A DNA stretch of 64,000 nt from Undaria pinnatifida. Lineage: Eukaryota; Sar; Phaeophyceae; Laminariales; Alariaceae. The stretch is from the NCBI GenBank assembly GCA_012845835.1, contig JABAKD010000006.1:5079044-5143043 (forward strand). The letters are read 5' to 3'. A program made the position numbers and the translations under genes. Shown here piece after piece: positions 10,361-22,500 of this stretch. Numbering within the stretch: position 1 is the first letter of the stretch; each line of letters starts with the position of its first letter. The notes under the pieces are model-generated. The model searched no databases and was not told where the DNA came from. It worked only from the letters and a program-made list of their open reading frames with translations.

Positions 10361-10557
10361 ATGCCCTTTGCCGAAACAGGCACCACTACAAGGGACTCTA
10401 GCACCATGGCTTCACAAGCCGGTCGTGGCAGCGGCTCGGATGCAGAAGGCCCCGTGGACACGAGGAACTGGAGCTTGTACGGGCGTGCTGAGGTTGGCCG
10501 TCCTACTCCGTTTCTCGTTGGGCCCATCGTTGGCGCGGTCACTGAGACCACTGGCCG
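10361..10557 (+). CDS. PhoD-like gene, exon 1
   Basis: This encodes residues 1-65 plus two bases of Arg66. A polar N-terminus leads into VGRPTPFLVGPIVGAVTETT, the start of the PhoD N-terminal domain. The donor is GTAAGC. The phase (2) fits exon 2 exactly. Confidence 0.85.
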
Positions 10558-13500
10558 GTAAGCACCTTGAATGATAGTAGCTCGGAGCAATCTGGAGGGT
10601 GTGCGCCACCGCCTTCCTCCTCCTCCCTCCCTTGGCTTACCTGCCTGGATGCATCGTGAGGCGGTTGCCATAGCTAACACAGTATTGTATCAGCAATACA
10701 CGGCAATAATCGTCGGGACTCGTACAGCAGTTTGTTCATTTTGACTTTTCAGTTTTTCTTTTAAGCCATATTTTAAGCTATATTTTTCAGCTGATTTTTA
10801 CTATTTTATAACTAATTTTCAAGGACGTCAGCCGTGAGTTCGACGAATTTCAGGTCAATACTCTCATCTTTGCAAGCTGCGTTGTTGGTACTCGTAATAT
10901 TTTACTATTTTATAACTAATTTTCAAGGACGTCAGCCGTGAGTTCGGCGAATTTCAGGTCAATACTCATCTTTGCAAGCTGCGTTGTTGGTACTCGTAAT
11001 ATACTGTATGGGTGATTTTTTATTGGGAGATGTCCTATTTTTTGTCCACTATAATAATAAATGTAAGTATTTATACTTTAGGTGGGGAATTTTGAGCAGG
11101 TAAAACATCACACATCCATTTTATAAATTTATTACTGTGGTTTTGTACCGGTATCCCATACCAGGTTTTTCGTACAGCGTACTTTTTTCAAAGTAATTTT
11201 TTGCCGAGGAATTTTTGTGTATTGTACGAGGTATATTCGTAGATTGTTTTTGGTGTTCGTTACGAACACAATCTGCTGGTATCTGTGGTACGACCACGAA
11301 TGAATACGAATCGATCTCCTCGTACCTGGTATGTTGTTTTCCAGTGTGCCGTGCTGTTTTTGAATAATTGTGAACCGAGAATGGTTTTCTAGTTTCTGCT
11401 GCTGAGCTGTAAGTGACGTTTTGCCAGCAGCGGTCGAGGCAATACCTTTCGAGCAACTTAGGCTAAGCGCCGCCGAAAACACCTTGCAGCTGCAATGTAG
11501 CTTCTGGCCTGCGTGCGGTCTTGCGTCACACTTTTTTGTTTCTGCTCTAATTCAGACTCTAATCTGTAATGTTGTATCTCTCCGGGCGAATTCCTGCTTT
11601 CTCGGTTCCCCACAACAACAGTTCTTGTTTTAGCGGTAAGTACAGCAGTCGTTTTTCATTTTTCATTTTTTTCTCGAATTTTATCGCACATAATAACAAG
11701 GGTATTCGAATTTTTGCGTATCGATATTGACCTGAAATTCGTCGAACTCACGGCTGACGTCCTTGAAATGTTGTTTTATAAAATACGTATATACTCGTAT
11801 AGTCTATATGTGTTTGTTTTCTAACAATACAAAATGACCCCTCCCATTATAAAAAAACTCACCCACAAAGTATATTACAAGTACCAACAACCCAGCTTGC
11901 AAAGATGAGTATTGACCCGAAATTCGTCGAACTCACGGCTGACGTCCTTGAAATATTTTTTATAAAGTACTATCGGTTATAATCGGTTTGTTTGTTCTTC
12001 TTTGTTTCTACCAGCATTAAGAAATGGCTTGCGTGATATCTTCACGCACTATGATGTCATTCGACTTTCTTCGTTTTGTTCTTTTTCTTTTTTGCTTCAA
12101 GCAGTCCGTTGTTCTGGCTCGCATATTTTTGTTTTATGCCCGCATGCTCTTTGCGGTTGGTCTTGCGTGAAAATAAGAAATACGACCTTGATGTAAATGA
12201 ACTAAAGCAGTACTACTGTAACGTGTACGGCGGTATCTCTGTCTCGTATTATATACCCGGTATTTTTTCCAAATGGGGAAGTACACTTCGGCTGTGAGAT
12301 CGGCCCAGAAGGATTTTGATCAAAAACTCATCTTTGCAAGCTGCGTGTGATACTTCGATCGCGCTGGTTACGGGGGGGGGTGTATTTAGACGCGTGCTAC
12401 GATAGAGGTGCGCCACTTTTTTTCTTACACTACTCCTCAATTTGGGAGCTTAAGACCTCTCTCCAAAAACTGATTTGGAGAAAAATCGAAACTAACGGAT
12501 GAAAAATCCCACGGCCTAGGTACACAACGAGAATCATGAAAACAAAATGGCCGATTTCCGACGATTTTGGGTTAAGAAGCCCCGTCATTCAGAAAACAAT
12601 TCACACGAAAAAACGGCATTCCTCTATCGGAGCACGTACTTGTATACTTCGTACAATACCCTCGTGGAGGTCGGTGACTCCCTTCCCCATGCCAGGGTCA
12701 ACAGGACTACGACGTTCAGCCTTGTTCTGTCCACGGAAACTACATTGTGTAACCTGAGGGGGACAAAAACAGGCGTCTGTGGAACCCAGTATGCATAAAA
12801 CGATTAATAGTAATTATAGCGTGAGTTCCCTTTTGAAGTTAGCTACGTAGTTTGTGGCAACATGTTTTGTTTTTGCCCGCGTGCGTGCTTGCCCATCGCG
12901 GCTGGCGTTGCATGGCCGAATTACCTTAATCCTCGCTGTACGCAACGGCAATTCATGTGTATCTCTATCTTCTCGTGGTTTGTGACCAAAGAGCTGGTCT
13001 GTCGGTAGCCTAAGAGGCACGAGCACGGACTTATGCGGGGTAATAGAAGGGTGAAGTATCCTGGAAATATCCAATTGGACATATCTGTTTGATGCGAAGA
13101 ACGCACGCACGAACTACAGGCGTCCCGTGCCCTGTGGATCAGTAGGTGATTCCTGTCCGCACCTAGTGAAGTCAACGGTACAGGTTCTAATCCTCTCGAG
13201 TGAAAGGTCGAGCTCGTGTTGATAAAAAAATGATAGAAAATTCAAGGATAAGTTCTGTAGGGTACGGGTAATGTCTGTAGGGTATTGGATCTGTTACAGA
13301 ACAAGAGGGTAATCTCTGTAGGGTACGGGATGTGCTACAGAACTCACAGAAGTGTTGGGGTATTGTATACAGAACAGGAGGGTAATCTCTGGGGCACCGT
13401 ATGTGCTACAGAACAGAAGTGTAGGGTGCTGTGGTGCAACCGTCACATAACTCACAGGGTAGCCTCCGTAGGGTATCTCTAGGGTAACTACAGACGGTCA

Positions 13501-16500
13501 TTACCCTCGGTACCCCCGCGAGTCTCTGTGTTTGCACACTGCTGTTTGTACCTTGGGTTCGACTCGGTTTCAAGGTACTAAACCAAGACTAAAGGTGAAG
13601 CGTGCGCGCGTACGGCCCCTATATACCCCAATCCGCAACTTCCCAGGTGAAACGCGGAGAACTACTGCTATCGGCTTTGTAAATCCGACTTCTGCTAAAA
13701 AACAAAGCACGTATACATGAAATATTTACATTTACATTTACATTTACATTCAGAGTATGCAGCGTTTTCCAGTCAATAATATAATCCAATCCTAATCCTC
13801 TACCCTCTCCACTTGCCAGAGGGAAGGAAAAACTGAAAGACAAAGAAAAAAAACCAACGAGGGAAAGAAAAACTGAAAGACGAAAAAAAAATATCAACAC
13901 TTAATCTTCACGTTGTAAAAGGAATTCGTGGTGCGCCCCCGCGACTACTCCTCGCCAGCAGATGGGTTCTGTTTCTCTGATGAAGGAGGGTCCTGTTCTG
14001 TGTGTTGTGTGTTTTTTTTGAGGGTACGCTCCAAGGTTGACTGACGTCAGCCTCCCGGGGTAATCACGTATGTGGAGGGTGGTTCCATGTTTACCCGTAC
14101 CGCGGGTAATTGTGCCGCCGGCATACAGAACAAGAGGGTAATCTCTGTGGGGTACGGGATGTGCTACAGAACTCACAGAAGTGTGAGGTATTGTGTCACG
14201 ACCGTCACAGAACTCACAGAAGTGTTAGGGCATTGTATACAGAACCGGAGGGTAATCTCTGTGGGGTATCGGATGTGCTACAGAACCTCACAAAAGTGTA
14301 GGGTATTTTGGCGCTACGGACGCAGAACTCACAGAATTCTTCTGTAGGGTAAAACAGATGGTAATTACCCCCGGGTATAGATCTGTGGGTACCCTACAGA
14401 ACTTATCCTTGAAAAACACACTTCGTACTGTCGTAGTATATACCAGGACTTTTCCTTGCGTGAAAAATTGATAATGAAGCGGGGGTTGGGGCGGGGGTCG
14501 GGGGGGGGCGACGGACGTATGCGATGGGTGAGTCTCGTTCCTACTATATACTCGTAGTCCATACTAAGTCGATAATGCAGGTTTGAATCCTCCCGAAAGC
14601 ATGTTCGGGGAATGAAATAGATGTTGCGCTGTTGCGCTCGCGCAGGTTTTAGCCATGTTTTAGTAGCGGGGCGTGATCTAAATGTAATGAAAATAAAAGG
14701 AAAGATTTCAAAGGATTTTCTGCCCGGACCTACGGGCGTACCCCTCGTATCCTGGCCGATGAAACGCTGCGGTGAGGGCGCTTTCTGCGGGTGCTACGCA
14801 AACGGAAGCGTCACAGCAGTCCGAGTTGGAGCTACTTATTGTGCATGTCATGCCATGTCTGGTCTCGGATTACACGTGTCCCGGTGCCGCTTTTCATCGC
14901 CGCTTCTCTGTGCTCTGTGTCGTGTAACCTCCGCTTGGGCTTAGTTTAATCAACAACAATTTTTCTATGACGGCACTCTTTCCCCTTGACGGACGTCCGT
15001 CAAGGAACTCTCCCCACAACAATTAGCATGCCGAAGTCTTCCTAAACATTGACGGGTCAACACTGCTTCGGTAGTCCGTCAACCGATACATTTGGTGTGT
15101 GAACAAGTGCTCCGAATAGTACCAGGTACGAGTATGCTGGGCGCTGCCGCCGCTGCTGTTGCTGCTGCTATCCCGAGTTTACTATTAATACATTCTGCCA
15201 TTGCTTTGAGATAGCCGACGCCACCGCCAGCCACCCTGTCTACTTCTGGTGTTGATGCTAAGCTCGCAACAGGGACACGATTATACCCCTCTCCCATCTT
15301 TTGTGTGCAGGCAGCATCAAGAACACTGCTCTTGTGGTCCTTGTAGAGTGCTTGTTTGAGCAGTGCTGGTTCACCACTATATTGCCTGTGAAAGCCGTAG
15401 CAAAGATGAGAACATTTGAGATTTGATCATTGGGAATATGCGGAGTAATGCCGGTTGCTGCTCTAGTGCCGGTATTTCCCCCTGGTACTACGGAAAGCCA
15501 CTACGATACTTAAATCAAGTTAAAAAAAAGCGACACGTATGTACCGACGAAAACAGCGACACGAACCGACGAACCTCCGTGCTCCGATGTTGACAAAAAC
15601 GCCCATCCAGTTTTTTTCTAGAAATCCCGATTTCCGCAACATACGCCCGAGGCGGATGTTGTTCTCGCATTAACTCGCATAATCAAGTCCGTGGTCACGG
15701 GACAGGCTCCAGTTACTCTGGAGCTGAGGAATACCCCAGAGACAAAACACAAAACAAACCAAAGGTGGTACACGCATATATCACAGCTGGCGCAATTCAT
15801 GCGTCCGCCAGAAACATATAAAAAGTGAAATCGGGGGTCAGCCTACAATGCGCCAGGTCCATACTGGTGCATACGTTTCACTCCTCGCGCCTGAAAAAAC
15901 GACTATACCGCTTGCTACCCAGGGAAGACTACCACGTACCAGGTATATATTACACGTAGTGCTGAGTGCTGGGTGCGTGCTGGGCAGAGAAGCTTGCCAA
16001 GGTGGCCAGCTACAGCGACCGAGAGGCACAAGAGGGCTTTCGAGCCTGCGGGTATCGTCTTACCCGCCGTGCAGTGCCGCTGCGTGTTGCTCCTGCTGCC
16101 TCCTTTGTTGCTTTGGCAGCCTCGGCGCAAACCTGCGTATTGGCGGGGTCGTCGATCTCGCGACGTAGCGTACGTGGTGTTGACAACACGTGGTACCTGG
16201 AATTCGCGCACACCTGTGGGAGCTGATTTTGATTGCTCACAACCACTGACACAGAGCCACTGCCTTATGTTATGTTTCAGCGACCACGGGTACGTAGGTC
16301 CTGGCCACGCTGCTGCTACTGCTGCGTGCTTCGTCACAGAGGGGGGGGCTGTTTAGCTGTGTAGCTAGCTAGCTCCCTGCTGCAGATAGCTGACGTTCGT
16401 TTCCTCGGCCAAAAGCAAAAAGCAAAAACACACGAAAAATAACAATTTAAAACCTCTCTGAACGCGGCCGAGTTTTACACCAATCAGCACGAAACGTCAT

Positions 16501-19500
16501 TTTGCCATTTCGTTCTGGAAAAGGAAGAAAAAAACTGGTTATGGAAATGTTCATTCTGATTCTGGAAATGAAAAAACGCTTTCCGAAACACGCTAAATAA
16601 GACCTACTAGTATGGAATATTTGAGCGGATTATTTCTGGTGATTATTTCTGGGGATTATTTCTGGCGATTATTTGTATAGTTTTGAGGCTCCAGAAATAA
16701 CTGCATGAGAAATAAGGGGCGTTCATTATGGCTTCTGATTTTCGGAAGGTGGTTTTATTTTGAATTGGTAGATCTTGTTTTGCCGTTTGCTTTTATATTT
16801 ATAAATCTGGCACGTACACTGTCGCCGGCGACGTTAGGTCACCACCGTCTCTGCTGCTGTCTGCTGCTGTGGTGCTGCTGTGGTGCTGCTGTGGTATGCC
16901 TGTGGTGGTTTTGGTGGTGCTGGTGCTGCTGTCGCGTTTCTATGAGGACGAAGCTCTGTCTCGCACATAACAATCGCAGTATGCTGTCGCAGTTGTGTTC
17001 GTGATTCTTTGTTGTGGGTGATGGGTGACGTGTACAGCAGACAGGTATGATACGAGGTACAGAGTTGTTGTCTCACATTAACTCTTGTCAAACATCTAGA
17101 GTCCGTGGTCACAACAAAGGTGCTGGAGCCCTAGGAAGATCAGAAAAACCAAATGAAATAAAAATTCGTCCGGGAAATACTACGCTTTCCCGCCTAAAAA
17201 CGCACGATACGAAGAAGGCGCACAAGTGAAAATGATCCAATGTGTAAACTAAATTCTAACCAACTCGCGGCTACAAACTACAGCGGTTGGGCTGCCTGCA
17301 CCGTACGAACCGCTCAGTAGTAATCGTGAGCACAGACGAGCGCACCTGCTGTCTGGAGTGCTGTCAGAGTGACGACCTGCAGGCATGCAGTGAAAAAACG
17401 GCAATCGAACCGACAACCACCATACAAAGTATCAATGACCGCCCCGTCTTTCCGAGTTATCTGACAGGTTGCAGCGCAGCTCCGAGCTACGACGCCCGTG
17501 CCTGAAAATTGAAAATTGCGGGGGGTCGTTCCCCATGAAGGGTATACGACTCTAACTCTACAAAAATCAGTGACGTAAGTAACATGTTGTACCATTGCCT
17601 CGTAAAAAAACCCTGAAAAAAAGACGATCGCTGCTCTCGTAATGATGGTGTGCTTGCGGGTCGTGGGTCTCCGTGTGCCACCCTCCTGCTGTTGTTCTCC
17701 ATGGCCGCCTCATCGCCTTAGCTCACTCGGCCCGTTCATTCGCACTTACTCTCGTTGACGCTCAATTCCAGTCGGTTCCCCTTCTCCCCCGTCCCAAAAA
17801 ACAAAATGCTCCTCGCAGCTTGCGGTGCTGATCTGAAAAACAAAAGTTCTCGTTCAGGGAGGGTTCAATCCGCCTCTTCCCCGCCCGTCGACGCTCAGTC
17901 GCTCTCCTCTCTGTAGGCAGTGGTGACAGGTGATACTTGGTACGAGGTATCCAAAAGTCAAATAATGCCAGTTCTGAGAGGTTGGAATAGCTGTTATTTC
18001 TGGGCTCAGAAATCGCTAAATCCGCTGATTTCTGGCCTCGATTATTTCTGAACCCAGAAGTAACGATGATTTCTGGTTCCGTAGTGGATGGCTTTTACTT
18101 TTGGCGTTCATTTTTGGCGTCGGAAATCCCTGTTGAAGAGAGAAATAATCGGTAATAATATTTCCCTTATTAGTTGGGAAACATTATTTTTGGCTCTCAC
18201 AATTGAATTCTAGGCCAATTTTACTGGTTTTACTTGGCTGGACTGTCAAAAACACCGATACACTCCTCTAGATCGCGTAGTTTTCTGAGGGCTTTCTGGG
18301 CGTAGTTTTGCGGGGGCTTCTGGAGCAGTTCTTAACCTTCTCCCCTTCATTCCATCATCCGTTTCGACCACTACTGCTGTACGTATGTTTGGTCTATTGC
18401 ATTCATAGGAGGACGTGTACGGGCCGTTTCGGTGTAGATGTTAAATCTCCAGGCGGTCCTTGCATTTTCGTCCAGACAGGTGTTAGCACTTCGCCCGCGT
18501 TACGCATGCTCGTGGAGATAATCCTACAAACCTCCACGAAGTTGGCCAAACAAGCTGTACTCCGACGCGTAATCCCTTCCCTGCGATATCGCTGAAACTA
18601 CGCGCAGGCGACGCGACTTTTGCCGCATCCCGTTCTAGCTGCGTAAATTTCCAAATTTCTGTTGGCGCTGAGCCAGCCGAAGTCGGAACAATATCAGCAA
18701 CAACGGCAGTAACAACCACGCAGCCAACAAAAGCAGTCAGTAACAGCAACAGGCAACAGCACAGGACAACAGCAACAACAAAGCAATACCATACGTACCA
18801 TACATAGACACCAACACGAACACACATACCGGCGCAAAACTACTGCTGTAAGTAGTTGAGTAGGGCATGGGCGCTCGCACAACCCGCACTCGAGCTCCGA
18901 TATACGTTTTTAGGGCTGTAAATTGGCTGACTGTACTAGAAGGTCACGGGCTAGTTAGCAGTTAGCACCAGTACGTAGTTGGCTAGGCTTATACAGCGTA
19001 TTGATATACCATTGTGGGTCTGGCACGTATGTAGGCTGACTCCCGATTTATTTTTTCATGTTTCTTGGCGGATACGTCAATTGCTTCAGGTATGATACAT
19101 ACGTGCACACCATTTGGTTTGCTTTGTTCCCTTGGATATTCTTCCATTCCAGAGTGACTGGAGCCTGTCCTTTGACCGCGGACTTCATGTTGTGCGTTTT
19201 ATTTGTTGAGATCAACAACATAGAGTCGGTAGCGCGCGGTAATTTGCGGGGTTCAGCGTGTTTATGCCCGACTGGATCCTTTGTGGCTCCACGTGTGTTT
19301 TCTCATGATGAAGTACTGTTTCTAATGATGACATACTAAGTCGGTCAGTTGGCTTATTTCGCCACACAACCAATGCACTAGCCGTCAGCGCCAGGCAACC
19401 CACAGCCCTGACGATCACCCGTGCATACTTGTGTCTTACCTATATGTATAATATATACCAAAATAATTTATATGCCACCTAACGCGTTGATGGTTCATTG

Positions 19501-22500
19501 CAGGATTAACGTCCATTACTTTTTTTTAATAGGTTTTGACTCATGAAAAAACTTACTTAAACGGGGCGACCGGTGTATTACGCAGCTTGCAAGGCCAAGT
19601 ATCGACCCTAAATTTGCTGAACTCGCAGCTGACGTTCGAATATTTTTATAAAGTATGTACGACCGGGTCCCAAAGAACAGTATCAAGTGTTATACTATAC
19701 CATGTATAACACGCAAGATGTCACCGTCCCTTCGACCAAATTCCAAGCTGGTTTTGCCGACAAGGGCAGAGTGCAAGCGCCGAGCGATGCGCCGACGGAC
19801 AGGTCGACGAGATATTCCAAAGCGACCGTTTTCGTTGTTTGTGCCCCCCTCGTTCAATGATAAAAAAGGCTCGACAAAGAGTCTCACATGTACCCAGGGG
19901 ACGTTATCATGCGTGGTATACGCTATAATTTTTCTAGGTACCAGGTGTACTGGTGCCATTTGGGTAGGTTTATGTTTACGGTTGCCGCGGCTCCACATTC
20001 CACGCGCTCTCATGTTAGGTCGATTGCTTACCCTGAGCTGTTCAACGTTGCGATGCGAGGGTACTTTTTTTACCGGTGCGTACACAATTTTTATAAAATA
20101 TGTGTACGAGGTACACATTTTGCCACACTGTCGCATGGAGGGGTTCACTACGTGACCCCGCAGTTTCTGGAAATGAGCAACTGGGCTATGTGAGACCAAA
20201 AACATGTTATGGCACACTTTCGCGTACCACTTTTTTGTGTAGTCTTTCAGCTTCATGTTGGCAACGGGATCCCGATTCGAACGGGTTGCCTCCCAAACGT
20301 GGGCATAGCAGTGCTTGGGTCTCAGTATCTACGCTTGCAGCCACGTAGCGATGCTGAAGCACCCTTTTTGACTAGTAGTCTTATCCTGCACCTCCTGTCA
20401 ATACTATCTTCATATAATGGGTACCCCGACTCAGGAGCACCCAAAATGAGAGCATTCGGTCTAATCAGCATGTCCCGCCATACCAAACCAAGGCCATACA
20501 TTGCTCACTACAGATAAGAGCAGTATGTGGTTCAGAACGCCTGTTATGCTTGTCACGAGGTGCTCTGAAATTGGGTATCCATTGTAGTGGCGAAGTGATC
20601 TCAGTCTGAATTCCTGCAGCTTGTCCCCCACAAGGGGACCCACGGCTGTTGAGTCTCACACGGTTCTTGAGTCTCAATACCTGAGCTTGTAGCCACGTAA
20701 CGTCGCTGAAGCACCCTTTCTGACTAAGAGTAGCATCTACTACACAGTGGTCTCATACGGTGGGAACCCCGATTTAAGAGCCCGCAAGATAAGAGCATTC
20801 GAGACTCAAGAGCGGTGTAATCGGCATGTTCCGTCACACTAAATATAATACCATATATTTCTCACTACAGAAGAGAACAGTGTGCAGTTAACCCTTTTAG
20901 CACCGCACTCCCAACATGGGGACAAAACACTTGGGATTAGACTAGGAAAACATATCATGAGTTGGAAATGGCTCAAGAGCGCCTGTTTGGGCGTATCATG
21001 GGTGCTCTGAACTCGGGGTATACATGTTACTGGCGAAGTTATCTCGGTCAGAATACAAGCAGTTTGTCCACCAAAAGTGAGCCCATGACTCTTGAGTCGC
21101 ACACGGTTGTTGGGTCTCAGCACCTGAGCTTGTAGTCGCGTAACGTCGCTGAAGCACCCTTCAGACCAAGACGAGTCTTGTCTGCATCTACAGTAATCTC
21201 GTGCGGTGGGTACCACCGATTTAAGAGCACTACAGATGAGAGCATTCGGCACACAAGAGCGGTGTAATCGGCGTGTTCCGCCATGCTAAATAAAGGCATA
21301 CATTGCTCACCACAGAAAGAGCAGAGCGCCTGTTTCGGCTTATCATGAGGTGCTCTGAACTCGGGGTATACATTGTGCTGGCGAAGTTATCTCAGTCTGA
21401 ATACAAGCAGTTTGTCCGCCAAAAGTGAGCCCACGACTCTTGAGTCTCACGGTTCTTGAGTCTCAGTACCTGAGCTTGTAGCCACGTAACGTTGCTGAAG
21501 CACCCTTCAGACTAAGAGTAGTCTTGTCTGCATCTACAGTACTCTCGTACGGCGAGTATCCCCGATTTAACAGCTCTAAAGATGAGAGCATTCGGCACAC
21601 AAGAGCGGTGTAATCGGCATGTTCCGCCATGCTAAAATAAAGGCATACATTGCTCACCACAGAAAAGAGCAGTGCGTAGTTAAGAGCGCTTATTTCGGCT
21701 CATCATTGGGTGCTCTGAAATCGGGGCATCAGTTTGTACTAGCCAAGTGATCCGAGTGTTATTTTGTCCCACAAGAGTGGGTGGAGTAATCGAGTCTCAG
21801 AATCTGAGCTTATATTTACGAAACGTCGCTGCTGAAACACCCCTTTCGCCTACGGGTACGAGTGCTATGCTGTACCTGCCTGGTGTTAATTTTATACAGC
21901 CAACTTGTCCCTAGTCTAAGTAGTTTGTCAAAATGCGTTTATTGAGTCTTTGTATCTGAGCTTGTATGATACGAAGTATGATGAGTCAATCAACCCGTTT
22001 TCTACTTCAAAGTTCATCCCAGACTAAATCCAAGTAGTTCGTCTCGGATAACGTGGCTGCTGTTCGTATGGAGTTTTAACGTCGCAGTTGATACCCACGT
22101 TTTATTTTCTCGTTTTCGTTTTAGTTCTGGTTGTCGTTCTCATGTTCGTTTTGCGCTCGCTTTAGGTTAACGTCGCTGTTGATATCGACTCAACGTTTTT
22201 TGTTCTCGAATTTGTCCTGGTTCTCGTTCTCATTTTCGTTTTTTCGCTCGCTTTCGGATAACGTCGCTGTCAATTATGACTTCGTTTTTCGTTCTCGATT
22301 TCGTTCTGGTCCTCAATATTTTTTTCGTGTTCGCACTCGTTCTCGGTTGTTGTCGCTGTTAATAATGACTACGTTTTTCGTTTTCGTTCTGGTTCTTGTT
22401 CTCTTTTTCGCTTTTGCGCTCGAATTCGGTTAACGTCGCTGTTGACAATGACTCCACGTTTTTCGTGTTTCGTTTTCCACCTCAATCTCGCTTTCGTGAT

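Noticed and set aside
19690-20256. 188-codon minus-strand frame and overlapping plus-strand frames in intron 1
   Set aside because: No domain or splice support; the overlapping open frames on both strands suggest chance.
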